The notes beneath the pieces are model-generated. The model did no database searches, had not been told where the DNA came from, and was given only the letters and a program-made list of their open reading frames with translations. A stretch of 64,000 nt of DNA. Source: JAHEME01 sp034435035. Its GTDB lineage: Bacteria; Chloroflexota; Anaerolineae; Aggregatilineales; UBA3940. Shown in pieces: positions 7,204 through 16,197 of this stretch. The first letter of the stretch is position 1; the number at the start of each line of letters is the position of its first letter. Both the position numbers and the translations under genes were made by a program. The DNA is taken from the NCBI GenBank assembly GCA_034435035.1, contig DAOTXW010000027.1, positions 1-64,000 of the forward strand. The letters run 5' to 3'.

Positions 7204-9132
7204 ATGACCGACGGCCCCACCGACCCCCAGCAGGAAGAAACCCACTCCATCAGCCTTCATGTGCCGGGCATCCTGCGTCTGCTCAGCGAGCATCTATACT
7301 CCGATCCCCGCGTTGCCCTGCGCGAGATTCTGCAAAATGCCTATGACTCCTGCCAGCGGCGCCAGCTCGAAGATACCCTCAGCGCCGACTACCACCCCCA
7401 TATTGATGTCTCCATCGACCCCACCAGGCGGCAGCTGATCGTCGCCGACAACGGCTCGGGGCTGACGCGGCGCGAGATACAGGACTACCTGGCGACCATC
7501 GGGCGCGGCTACACCGCCGAGCTGCGAGATCGGCTGCAGTTCGGAGGCCGTGAAGAGGCGCTGCATCTGATCGGGCAGTTCGGGCTGGGCATCCTGTCAG
7601 CCTTCATTGTGGCCGACCGCGTGACGATGGTCACCCGCAGCTACCAGACGGGCAGCGGCGCCTGGCGCTGGCAGAGCAGCGGAGAGGAGTCCTATCAACT
7701 GGCACCAGCTACCCGGCATGAGGTCGGCAGCACGCTGGTGTTGGACCTCAAGCTGGCTGGCGAATTCCTGCTCAACGCCGATGTGCTGGTGCGCGCGATC
7801 CGGACCTATGCGGACTTTCTGAACGTCCCGATCAGCCTGAACGGGAGCGAGCGCCCGGTCAATGCGCTGGATGCGCCCTGGCACACCGGCGCGGACGAAG
7901 CTGAATACCGGCGCTACCTCAGTGAGCGTTTCAGCGCCCGCTTCCCCCTGGCCGTTGTGCCGCTGCATGACCATGTTGAAATCATCAAGCATGCCGACGG
8001 GACGACCGATACAATCGTCACCCCGCTGGGGGGCGTGCTGTTTGTCCCTACCGGGTCAGTGATCTCGGTACGGGAATACGGGGACGTAACCGTGTATGTG
8101 CGGCGGATGTTCATCACGGATGATGAGCGGGATCTGCTGCCGCGCTGGGCGCGCTTCGTGCGGGGCGTGGTGGACAGCCCGATCCTGCATCCCACCGTCA
8201 GCCGTGAGCAGCTTCGCCGGGATGAGGCGTTCTTCCACATCCAGCACGCGCTTGAGCAGCAGCTGCTGAGCTTTCTGCAAGAGCTGGCCCACAGTCAGCC
8301 CGCTGCCTGGCGCAACATCGTCATCGCTCACAACGATCTGATCAAGGGCTGGGCGCTGGAGAGCCGCCCTTTTTTTGACGCCGTGTGCGAGCTGGTGACG
8401 TTCGAAACCAGCCGGGGGCGGCTGACGCTGCCGGCGTACCGCGAGATCAGCGGGGGCGACCTGTATTACTTCGTGGAGGAACGCGGAGCGACTCAGGAGA
8501 AGACCCTGTACGAAGCCCGCGGGCTGGCGGTGATCGATGCCAGCCGCTTTGCGGAGGAAGCCTTCCTGCATGCCTATGCTCGCACCCATCCCGGAGTGTC
8601 GGCGCACCAGCTGGAGCCGGGAGCCGGCTTCGTGTTTGAGGCGGTTGAAGCGTCAGAGCCCGCCTGGGAGATGCTGATCCGGTACTTCAGCGAGCAGGGG
8701 ATCCCGACGCGGGCGGCCCGCTTCGAACCTGCTACGATCCCGGCCATCCTGGTCTACCCGCCGGGGAGCGACCAGATCGCGGAGGCGCGGGCGGCGCTGG
8801 AGGGCGGTGAGATCAGCGGGCCAATCGCCGGGCTGGTGGAGGAGTATCTGCGGGCCCGCGATCCCCAACAGCTGGCGGGGCAGGGGACACTGCACCTGAA
8901 TGTGGCCAACACGCTCATGCAACGCCTGAGCTGCCTGACTCCGGAGCATCCAGCCTTCACCGCAGCGCTGGAGATCGTGTATTACAACGCCCGCTTCTTC
9001 GCGGGCCGTGCACTGACGCCCAAGGAAGCCCGGCTCGGTTTTGACATGATCAGCTACAGCGTGGAACAGCTGGTCCGCGCGGCAGAACAGGCCAGCGCCG
9101 AGGGCAGGGACAACCCCCTGACAGGCAGCTAG
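7204..9132 (+). CDS. HSP90-family ATPase (HtpG-like)
   Basis: The start at ATG 7204 (MTDGPTD) is preferred to 7162 because GAGG lies just before it; the protein has 642 residues. The GHKL ATP site is intact: LREILQNAYDS with Glu, Asn and Asp, VADNGSGLT, and the lid GQFGLGILSAFIV. A middle domain with VRGVVDSPILHPTVSREQLR matches HtpG (normally about 620-640 residues). The C-terminal half diverges clearly from E. coli HtpG, so I call it HSP90-family rather than assign htpG. The predicted role is an ATP-driven cytoplasmic chaperone dimer. Confidence 0.85.
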   Translation: MTDGPTDPQQEETHSISLHVPGILRLLSEHLYSDPRVALREILQNAYDSCQRRQLEDTLSADYHPHIDVSIDPTRRQLIVADNGSGLTRREIQDYLATIGRGYTAELRDRLQFGGREEALHLIGQFGLGILSAFIVADRVTMVTRSYQTGSGAWRWQSSGEESYQLAPATRHEVGSTLVLDLKLAGEFLLNADVLVRAIRTYADFLNVPISLNGSERPVNALDAPWHTGADEAEYRRYLSERFSARFPLAVVPLHDHVEIIKHADGTTDTIVTPLGGVLFVPTGSVISVREYGDVTVYVRRMFITDDERDLLPRWARFVRGVVDSPILHPTVSREQLRRDEAFFHIQHALEQQLLSFLQELAHSQPAAWRNIVIAHNDLIKGWALESRPFFDAVCELVTFETSRGRLTLPAYREISGGDLYYFVEERGATQEKTLYEARGLAVIDASRFAEEAFLHAYARTHPGVSAHQLEPGAGFVFEAVEASEPAWEMLIRYFSEQGIPTRAARFEPATIPAILVYPPGSDQIAEARAALEGGEISGPIAGLVEEYLRARDPQQLAGQGTLHLNVANTLMQRLSCLTPEHPAFTAALEIVYYNARFFAGRALTPKEARLGFDMISYSVEQLVRAAEQASAEGRDNPLTGS

Positions 9133-9153
9133 GCGGCCAGCCAGCACGGCCAG

Positions 9154-9183
9154 TAGACAGATCCGGCCTGTGTTCCTTACAAT
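9154..9183 (+). promoter_or_regulatory. Candidate promoter of the pentose phosphate operon
   Basis: TAGACA (9154-9159), an 18-base spacer and TACAAT (9178-9183) precede the transketolase start by about 90 bases. This is the only promoter-like element I see before the six-gene block ending at 16137. Confidence 0.55.
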
Positions 9184-9279
9184 AGAAACAGCGTGCGGGA
9201 TCAGCTGACTGCACCACCCTCACTTCTGCCTGTGGACGCGCCTCGATGCCTGCCCACGGCTGCACATTCTGGAGTATCA

Positions 9280-11289
9280 ATGCCTGCCTCCGAACTTGAC
9301 CGGCGCAGCATCAACACCCTTCGCTTTCTAGCAGTTGACGCCGTCCAGAAGGCCGACTCCGGACACCCCGGTCTGCCGATGGGGGCTGCCGTGATGGCCT
9401 ATACCCTGTGGACGCGGCATCTGCGCTTCAATCCGCGCAATCCTCACTGGGCAGACCGCGATCGGTTCATCCTGTCGGCAGGGCACGGCTCGATGCTGCT
9501 GTACGCGCTGCTGCATCTGACCGGCTATGATCTGCCGCTGGAAGCGATCCAGAACTTCCGCCAGTGGGGCAGCCTGACCCCCGGCCATCCGGAGAGTCAT
9601 CCGGATATCGGCGTCGAAGTAACCACCGGTCCTCTGGGGCAGGGGTTTGCCAATGGCGTCGGGATGGCGGTCGCCGAACGCTTTTTGAGCGAGCGCTTCA
9701 ACATGCCCGATCACACCCTGGTGGATCATCACATCTATGCGCTGGTGAGTGACGGCGATCTGGAGGAAGGGGTCTCCGCGGAAGCAGCATCCTACGCAGG
9801 GACGCAGCGGCTGGGGAAGCTGGTCTATCTGTATGATGACAACGACATCAGCATCGAGGGCGACACGAATGTGACCTTCAACGAGGATGTCGGTGCGCGC
9901 TTCCGGGCGTATGGGTGGCATGTTGTCGGGCCGGTGGATGGCATGGACATCGACGCGGTGGATGCGGCGATCCAGGAAGGCAAGCAGGAACGGCAGCGCC
10001 CGACGCTGATCATCTGCCGGACGATCATCGGGTATGGAAGCCCGGGCCGTGCAGGCACTAAAGAAGCACATGGCGAGCCGCTGGGCGTGGAGGAAGTGCG
10101 GCGGACCAAAGAAAACCTCGGCTGGCCAACGGAACCTGCCTTCCTGATCCCTGACGATGTGCGGGACCATTACCGGGGGGCCATCCAGCGCGGACAGGCG
10201 TGGGAAGATGCGTGGCAGCGGCGGCTGGATGCCTACCGGAAGGCTTATCCGGCGCAGGCGGCAGAGTTCGAGCGCATGACCGCCGGGGAGCTGCCTGACG
10301 GGTGGGATTTGGCCGTACCGGTGTTCACCCCGGCGGATGGGAAGATGGCGACCCGGGCGGCAGGTGGCAAGGTTCTGAACGGGCTGTTCAAGAACCTGCC
10401 GGATCTGCTTGGCGGCTCGGCGGATCTGGCTCCGAGCACCAAAACCTGGCTGGAAGGAAGCGGGCGGTTCGGCCACGAACCGGGCGGCCATAATCTGCAG
10501 TTCGGGGTGCGCGAGCATGCGATGGGATCGATCGCAGTGGGGATCGCGCATCACGGCGGGGCGATCCCCTATACGGCCACCTTCCTGGTATTCGCGGATT
10601 ACATGCGACCGCCGATCCGACTGGCGGCCCTGTCGGGGCAGCGGGTGATTTTCGTCTTTACACACGACAGCATCGGGCTGGGGGAGGACGGCCCAACGCA
10701 CCAGCCGGTCGAGCATCTGGCGATGCTGCGGGCGACGCCCAACCTGTGGGTGATGCGGCCGGCGGATGCCAACGAAGTGGCTGAGATGTGGCGGCAGGCG
10801 GTGCTGCGCGTCGATGGCCCGAGCGCGATCGTCCTGTCGCGCCAGGGGCTACCGGTGCTGGATCGTGAGAAACTTGCGCCGGCCAGCGATGCGGCCATGG
10901 GCGCTTATGTGCTGCAGGAGCCGGATGGGGAACCTGATCTCATCCTGATGGCGACCGGCTCGGAAGTGCCGCTGATCCTGGATGCGGCTGCTGTGCTGGC
11001 CGGCGAGGGGATTCGCGCCCGGGTGGTCTCGATGCCCTGCTGGGAACTGTTCGCGCAACAGTCCCAGGGATACCGCGACAGCGTACTGCCGCCGCGCCTG
11101 CGGGCCAGGCTGGCCGTCGAAGCCGGCGCGACGATGGGCTGGCATCGGTGGGTGGGCGACGGCGGCGATGTGATCGGGCTGGATCGATTCGGTGCCTCGG
11201 CGCCGGCGGGGGTCGTGCTGCGGGAGCTGGGCTTCAGCGTCGAAAATGTGGCCCGGCGCGCGCGGGCGCTGGTGAGCGGGGGAGGTTGA
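9280..11289 (+). CDS. tkt: Transketolase
   Basis: The 669-residue thiamine-diphosphate enzyme moves two-carbon units between ketose and aldose phosphates in the non-oxidative pentose phosphate pathway. KADSGHPGLPMG (substrate His), GHGSMLLYALLHLTGY, the ThDP/Mg motif SDGDLEEGVSAEAAS ... DDNDISIEG, and the pyrimidine-domain HDSIGLGEDGPTHQP are all present. The start at ATG 9280 (MPASELD) is preferred because homologues begin near here and CTGGAG precedes it; a GTG at 9193 is also in frame. GGAGG inside its 3' end serves rpiB, which begins 2 bases after the stop. Confidence 0.97.
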   Translation: MPASELDRRSINTLRFLAVDAVQKADSGHPGLPMGAAVMAYTLWTRHLRFNPRNPHWADRDRFILSAGHGSMLLYALLHLTGYDLPLEAIQNFRQWGSLTPGHPESHPDIGVEVTTGPLGQGFANGVGMAVAERFLSERFNMPDHTLVDHHIYALVSDGDLEEGVSAEAASYAGTQRLGKLVYLYDDNDISIEGDTNVTFNEDVGARFRAYGWHVVGPVDGMDIDAVDAAIQEGKQERQRPTLIICRTIIGYGSPGRAGTKEAHGEPLGVEEVRRTKENLGWPTEPAFLIPDDVRDHYRGAIQRGQAWEDAWQRRLDAYRKAYPAQAAEFERMTAGELPDGWDLAVPVFTPADGKMATRAAGGKVLNGLFKNLPDLLGGSADLAPSTKTWLEGSGRFGHEPGGHNLQFGVREHAMGSIAVGIAHHGGAIPYTATFLVFADYMRPPIRLAALSGQRVIFVFTHDSIGLGEDGPTHQPVEHLAMLRATPNLWVMRPADANEVAEMWRQAVLRVDGPSAIVLSRQGLPVLDREKLAPASDAAMGAYVLQEPDGEPDLILMATGSEVPLILDAAAVLAGEGIRARVVSMPCWELFAQQSQGYRDSVLPPRLRARLAVEAGATMGWHRWVGDGGDVIGLDRFGASAPAGVVLRELGFSVENVARRARALVSGGG

Positions 11290-11291
11290 TC

Positions 11292-11753
11292 ATGGATGTT
11301 GTGATAGGAAGCGACCATGCCGGATATGATCTGAAAGAGGCGCTAAAAAGGCAGGTCGAGGCGCTGGGGCATACCGTGATCGACGTGGGGGCACATTCGG
11401 CTGAACCCTCGGATTATCCGGACTTTGCGGAGTCGCTCGGGGAGGCTGTGGCAGGCCAGGCGGGGCGGCGGGGCATCCTGATCTGCGGGAGCGGCGTGGG
11501 GGCCAGCGTTGCAGCGAACAAGATCCCCGGTGTGCGGGCCGCGATCTGTCACGACTGCTACTCGGCGCGGCAGGGCGTCGAGCATGACGACATGAACGTC
11601 CTGACGCTGGGGGCACGGGTGATCGGGATCGACCTGGCGCACGATCTGGTAAGTATATTTCTGAGCGCCCGCTTCAGCGGTGAAGAGCGCCATGCTCGCC
11701 GACTTGGTAAGATCAAAGCACTGGAGCAGCGCTATCTGCGGGCAGCGGAGTAG
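11292..11753 (+). CDS. rpiB: Ribose-5-phosphate isomerase B
   Basis: The 153-residue protein interconverts ribose 5-phosphate and ribulose 5-phosphate. It has the RpiB/LacAB signatures GSDHAGYDLKEALK, the catalytic Cys in ICGSGVGASVAANK and HDCYSARQGVEHDDMNVL. The start is ATG 11292, placed by GGAGG at 11281-11285. The in-frame opening continues upstream into tkt but has no ribosome site there. It is second in the pentose phosphate operon; gnd follows after 52 bases. Confidence 0.96.
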   Translation: MDVVIGSDHAGYDLKEALKRQVEALGHTVIDVGAHSAEPSDYPDFAESLGEAVAGQAGRRGILICGSGVGASVAANKIPGVRAAICHDCYSARQGVEHDDMNVLTLGARVIGIDLAHDLVSIFLSARFSGEERHARRLGKIKALEQRYLRAAE

Positions 11754-11805
11754 AATGAGGCAGAGGGCCGGCTCTCCCCGGCGAAGGGAGTTGAAGGGGG
11801 CTGCA

Positions 11806-12717
11806 ATGAAACTCGTGATGGTCGGCCTGGGCAAGATGGGGTTGGGAATCACACGCCGACTGCTTGCCCACGGCCACACAGTCGTCGGCACCGATCTCGA
11901 CCGGGATGCCGTCCGGGATGCGGAAACCTACGGTGCGGAAGCTGCTGCTTCGCTGGAGGCCGCCATCGCGGCGCTCAGCGCCAGCCCACGGGTGGTATGG
12001 GTGATGGTGCCTGCCGGGGATACGGTGACGGCGATCGTCCACCAGCTTGCCACCCTGCTGGGGGATGGCGACATCATCATTGAGGGTGGGAACTCGTATT
12101 ACCGGGACTCGATCGAGCGGGCGACCATGCTGCGCTACAAAGGGATTCATCTGCTGGATACCGGAGTCAGCGGGGGGATATGGGGCGTGGAGCATGGTTT
12201 CAACCTGATGGTGGGGGGCGACTCGGAGGCGTTCTCAGCGGTTGAGCCCCTGTTCGCCGCGCTGGCGCCCGCCGGGGGCTATCTACACGTCGGGCCGAGC
12301 GGCGCGGGCCATTTTGCCAAGATGGTGCATAACGGCATTGAGTACGGCATCATGCAGGCGTATGCGGAGGGGTTCGAGCTCATTCGCGCCAAGCCGGATT
12401 TCGAGATCGATACTGCCCGGCTGGCCCGGCTGTGGCAGAATGGCAGCGTGATCCGTTCGTGGCTGCTGGAGCTGGCTGGCAACGCGCTGGAGGATGATCC
12501 CGATCTCGACTGGGTGGATCCGCAGGTGGCGGATTCAGGCGAGGGGCGATGGACGGTCAACGAGGCCGTCGATCTGGCTGTGCCGCTGCCGGTGATCACC
12601 CTGGCGCTGCAGGCGCGGTTCCGCTCGCGGCAGCAGGACAGCTTCGGGTTCCGGCTGCTGGCGGCGCTGCGCAACCAATTCGGAGGGCACTCCGTGAGCG
12701 GCACAGGCGGCGCCTGA
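11806..12717 (+). CDS. gnd: 6-phosphogluconate dehydrogenase, short (YqeC/GndA-like) type
   Basis: The 303-residue enzyme oxidatively decarboxylates 6-phosphogluconate to ribulose 5-phosphate. It shows the Rossmann motif VMVGLGKMGLGITRRL, the substrate site DTGVSGGIWGVEHGF and the catalytic Lys in HFAKMVHNGIEYGIMQA. At about 300 residues it belongs to the short form, commonly NAD-linked, rather than the 470-residue NADP form. AAGGGGG at 11794-11800 sets the start at 11806. Its TGA shares one base with the zwf start (TGATG), a sign of translational coupling. Confidence 0.95.
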   Translation: MKLVMVGLGKMGLGITRRLLAHGHTVVGTDLDRDAVRDAETYGAEAAASLEAAIAALSASPRVVWVMVPAGDTVTAIVHQLATLLGDGDIIIEGGNSYYRDSIERATMLRYKGIHLLDTGVSGGIWGVEHGFNLMVGGDSEAFSAVEPLFAALAPAGGYLHVGPSGAGHFAKMVHNGIEYGIMQAYAEGFELIRAKPDFEIDTARLARLWQNGSVIRSWLLELAGNALEDDPDLDWVDPQVADSGEGRWTVNEAVDLAVPLPVITLALQARFRSRQQDSFGFRLLAALRNQFGGHSVSGTGGA

Positions 12718-14273
12718 TGCTTGATCCGGGGCCGCTTCCGCCCAACCCGCTGCGGCAGGGCTCCAGACTGGGGCGCCAGCCCGAACCCGCCGCTGTGGTG
12801 ATCTTCGGCGCGTCGGGCGATCTGGCTGCCCGCAAGCTCGTGCCTGCCCTGTTCAGCCTGGCCAGCGAGAACCGTTTACCGCCACAATTCCGTGTGATCG
12901 GCGTGTCCCGCTCGCTGCTGGAACATGCGGCCTACCGTGAAAGAATGCGGGACGCCGCCAGCCGCTTCAGCCGGTACGGGGTTGACCACGGTGATACCTG
13001 GGAGGCTTTTGCCCAACAGCTGACCTACCAGTCGGGCAGCTTCAGCGAAGGCGATATGTACCGCGCAATCGATCGGCAACTCGCCGAAGCGGCGGCTGCC
13101 CAGCAGATTCCGGACAACCGCCTCTACTACCTCGCGGCGCCGCCGCAGAACTTCGGGGATATCATCCGGGGGCTGGGCGATTCGGGTATGGCGGCCGACA
13201 GCGATCGCGGCTGGCGGCGGATCATCATTGAGAAACCATTCGGGCACGATCTTGCCTCAGCCAGCGCCCTGAACACGCTGCTGCACCAGTTTTTCACCGA
13301 GAAACAGATTTACCGGATCGATCATTATCTGGGCAAAGAGACGGTGCAGAACATCCTGGTGCTGCGGTTCGCCAACACGATCATGGAACCGCTGTGGAAC
13401 CGGACGCTGGTCGATCATGTTCAGATCAGCGTCGCTGAAAGCGTGGGGATCGGCAACCGCGCAGGCTTCTATGATCAGGCCGGTGTGGTGCGTGATATCT
13501 TCCAGAATCACCTGCTGCAGCTGCTCACCCTGGTCGCCATGGAGCCGCCTGTGCTGCTGGATGCGGATGCGATCCGGGATGAGAAGGTGAAGGTGCTGCG
13601 GGCGATGCATCCACCCACCGCTGAGGAGGTGCGGTTGAAAACGGTGCGCGCTCAATATGCGCCGGGTGTGATCGATGGCGAAGCGGTGCCGGGCTACTGT
13701 CAGGAGCCCAACGTGCCGGCAGACTCCCGGACGCCGACGTATGCAGCCATGCGCTTGAATATCGACAACTGGCGCTGGCAGGGAGTACCCTTCTACCTGC
13801 GCTCCGGCAAACGGCTGGCAGCGCGCGCGACGGAGGTGTCGCTGCATTTCAAGCAGCCGCCGCACCTGCTGTTTCAGGCTGGAACGGATGGCAATAACGA
13901 TCTGCGGCCCAATGTGCTGGCGCTGCGCATCCAGCCCGACGAAGGGATCACGCTCCGCTTTGAGGTTAAGGCTCCTGGCCAGCAAATGGAGAGACGCCCG
14001 GTGAGCATGGACTTCCGGTACGGCGCCTCGTTCGGGGGGGTGGGGCTGCCTGAAGCCTATGAACGGCTGCTGCTGGACGCGATGCTGGGGGATGCGACTC
14101 TATTTGCCCGCAGCGATGAGATCGAGCGGGCCTGGATGCTCATGGATCCCGTACTGAAGGCCTGGGAGCATGACGATCTGCCGGCGCTGGAGCTGTATGA
14201 GGCCGGCACAACAGGCCCTGAGTCCGCGGTGAAGCTGCTGGCTGAGGATGGGCGTGCATGGCGGCGGCTATGA
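12717..14273 (+). CDS. zwf: Glucose-6-phosphate 1-dehydrogenase
   Basis: The 518-residue enzyme oxidises glucose 6-phosphate to 6-phosphogluconolactone. The nucleotide site VVIFGASGDLAARKLVPAL and the hallmark RIDHYLGKETVQN (catalytic His, substrate Lys) are present, as are the flanking KPFGHD and YLRSGKRL blocks. The start overlaps the gnd stop by one base. The opcA start lies inside the last codons, so gnd, zwf and opcA are tightly coupled. Confidence 0.96.
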   Translation: MLDPGPLPPNPLRQGSRLGRQPEPAAVVIFGASGDLAARKLVPALFSLASENRLPPQFRVIGVSRSLLEHAAYRERMRDAASRFSRYGVDHGDTWEAFAQQLTYQSGSFSEGDMYRAIDRQLAEAAAAQQIPDNRLYYLAAPPQNFGDIIRGLGDSGMAADSDRGWRRIIIEKPFGHDLASASALNTLLHQFFTEKQIYRIDHYLGKETVQNILVLRFANTIMEPLWNRTLVDHVQISVAESVGIGNRAGFYDQAGVVRDIFQNHLLQLLTLVAMEPPVLLDADAIRDEKVKVLRAMHPPTAEEVRLKTVRAQYAPGVIDGEAVPGYCQEPNVPADSRTPTYAAMRLNIDNWRWQGVPFYLRSGKRLAARATEVSLHFKQPPHLLFQAGTDGNNDLRPNVLALRIQPDEGITLRFEVKAPGQQMERRPVSMDFRYGASFGGVGLPEAYERLLLDAMLGDATLFARSDEIERAWMLMDPVLKAWEHDDLPALELYEAGTTGPESAVKLLAEDGRAWRRL

Positions 14274-15406
14274 GCGAGCCAGGATCCGTGCGAACCCGGC
14301 CACAGCCGGTCAAACGAGCCAGCGTCGAACAGATACAGGCCGAACTCCGCCGGCTGTGGGCTGCCGAGGTCGCTGACGGCCAGCCTGTCGTCCGGGCGAG
14401 CACCCATAACCTGATCATCTTTGTAGCTGACGAGGCCACTGCCGCCAGCAGCACACAGCGCGCGATCGATTTGACCGCCGAACGGCCTGGCCGGGTTATC
14501 CTGGTTGATGTCGAGCCCGGCGATGCGCCGCACCTAGACGGCTGGGTGACCCTCTACTGCCGGCCATCCGGCGACCACCAGATCTGCGGGGAGATCATCA
14601 CCCTGGCGGTGCGCGGCACGCTGCGCGACGAGATCCATGCCACGGTGGTGGGGCTGCTGGAACCGGACCTGCCGGTCTACCTATGGTGGGCCGACCGCCT
14701 GGACCCGGAGGGCCACCTCTACGAGGAGCTGGCGCGCATCGCCGACAGGGTGCTGATCGACACCGACTGGCCCTCCGGCGAGCCGGAGGTTCTGGGGCAG
14801 GCCGCGGCTCTGCCTGAGGGCGCCCGGCTGGGTGATCTGAACTGGGCGCGCCTGACACCCTGGCGCCGGCTGCTGACCCAGCTGTGGGATGTACCGTCGC
14901 TGAGCCAGGCGCTCGCCCAGGTCCGGTCGCTCGATATCCACCATGCAGCGGACAGGGACGGGCAGCATTCGAACCGGGCGCTGCTGCTGCTGGGCTGGCT
15001 ATCCGATGCGCTGGGATGGGAGCTGGCCGACGCGCAGACCACGCCGACCGGCGGCTACCGAACGACGTGGCGGCGCGGTGAGTGGCAGGGGAAGGCGGAG
15101 ATTGTCGAGGGGCCGGCTGCGTCAGTGCCTTCTGGCGAGCTGGTCGGAATCTCTATACAGGCTGGCGCAGCGCCTCCCTATGTCATGCCCCGGCTGGAGA
15201 TCATGCCCGGACAGGGCTGCATCGAGATGCGGCTGAATGAGGCTATTCCCGCTGCTTCCCGGGTGAGGCAGCGCTTCAAGCCCGTGGCGCCAGCCCGGGC
15301 GCTGGCAGAGGAGCTGGACTACGGGGAAGATCCGGCCTATCGGGCGGCCCTCCGGCGTGCTGCTGATATCGTGGCGGCTGTGCAGGCAAACAAGGAGCGA
15401 TTGTGA
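14258..15406 (+). CDS. opcA: Glucose-6-phosphate dehydrogenase assembly protein OpcA
   Basis: The 382-residue protein matches the OpcA/SubI family of cyanobacteria, actinobacteria and Chloroflexi, which acts as an allosteric or redox effector of G6PDH. Family-like features are VRASTHNLIIFVAD near the N-terminus, LPVYLWWADRLD, and DTDWPSGEPEV. It is encoded directly after zwf, the usual context. ATG 14258 has GAGG 10 bases upstream; ATG 14270 would give a four-base overlap with zwf and is an alternative. Confidence 0.88.
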   Translation: MAAAMSEPGSVRTRPQPVKRASVEQIQAELRRLWAAEVADGQPVVRASTHNLIIFVADEATAASSTQRAIDLTAERPGRVILVDVEPGDAPHLDGWVTLYCRPSGDHQICGEIITLAVRGTLRDEIHATVVGLLEPDLPVYLWWADRLDPEGHLYEELARIADRVLIDTDWPSGEPEVLGQAAALPEGARLGDLNWARLTPWRRLLTQLWDVPSLSQALAQVRSLDIHHAADRDGQHSNRALLLLGWLSDALGWELADAQTTPTGGYRTTWRRGEWQGKAEIVEGPAASVPSGELVGISIQAGAAPPYVMPRLEIMPGQGCIEMRLNEAIPAASRVRQRFKPVAPARALAEELDYGEDPAYRAALRRAADIVAAVQANKERL

Positions 15407-16137
15407 ACGAGATCATCAGGATGGCAAACCCGGAAAAGGTGGCCGAAGAAGCTGCCCGCCGCTGGCTGGACGCTGCCGAGGAGGCAGTGAGAGAACGCGG
15501 CCTGTTCCGGATCGCCCTGTCAGGAGGGGAAACGCCAGCAGGGCTATACCGGCTCATGGCCAGCGGAGACTGGCAGCGCCGCGCACCCTGGGAGCAGACG
15601 GTCGTCTTCTGGGGGGATGAGCGACGCGTCCCGCCCAGTCACCCCGACAGTAACTACCACATGGCGCAGGAGACGCTGCTGGCTCACGTGCCGATCCCGC
15701 CGCAGCAGATCTTCCGCATGCCCGCGCAGGGCCTTGCTGGCAACGACGCCCGGGAGTATGAAGCGACGCTCCGCCGGCAGTTTGGACTGGGGCCGCGAGA
15801 ATGGCCGCGCTTTGACCTCTACCTGCTCGGCATGGGCACTGACGGGCATATCGCATCGATCTTCCCGGGAACCCGGGCAGCAAGCGACCTGAGCAATATG
15901 GTGATCGCTTATGAGGTGCCTCAGCTTGGAAAAGAGCGGATCACGCTGACGCTGCCGGTGATCAACCACGCGCGGCGGGTGCTCATCCTGGTGACCGGAC
16001 CCGACAAGGCGCAGGCGCTGGCTGCCACACTGGCGGGCGAGCGGCGCCCCAGCCGGCTGCCCGGCCAGGCTGTCGATCCAAAGGATGGCGTCGCAACCTG
16101 GCTGGTGGACGAGGCGGCTGCCTCCCTGCTGCCATGA
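15403..16137 (+). CDS. pgl: 6-phosphogluconolactonase
   Basis: The 244-residue DevB-type lactonase hydrolyses 6-phosphogluconolactone. The motifs LSGGETPAGLYRLM, WGDERRVPPSHPDSNYHM and LLGMGTDGHIASIFPG are complete. GTG 15403 follows AAGGAG and overlaps the opcA stop (GTGA); ATG 15421 is a weaker alternative. It closes the pathway block tkt-rpiB-gnd-zwf-opcA-pgl. Confidence 0.95.
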   Translation: MNEIIRMANPEKVAEEAARRWLDAAEEAVRERGLFRIALSGGETPAGLYRLMASGDWQRRAPWEQTVVFWGDERRVPPSHPDSNYHMAQETLLAHVPIPPQQIFRMPAQGLAGNDAREYEATLRRQFGLGPREWPRFDLYLLGMGTDGHIASIFPGTRAASDLSNMVIAYEVPQLGKERITLTLPVINHARRVLILVTGPDKAQALAATLAGERRPSRLPGQAVDPKDGVATWLVDEAAASLLP

Positions 16138-16197
16138 GCCGCCCATCCCGCCGACTTCCAGCACGAAGGCGCCTGACTCTACTCATGGATACCGGAC

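Noticed and set aside
9328..10716. Long antisense open frame opposite transketolase
   Set aside because: It mirrors a fully conserved enzyme, its product is rich in Arg, His and Gln as expected for a complement frame in GC-rich DNA, and it has no ribosome site.
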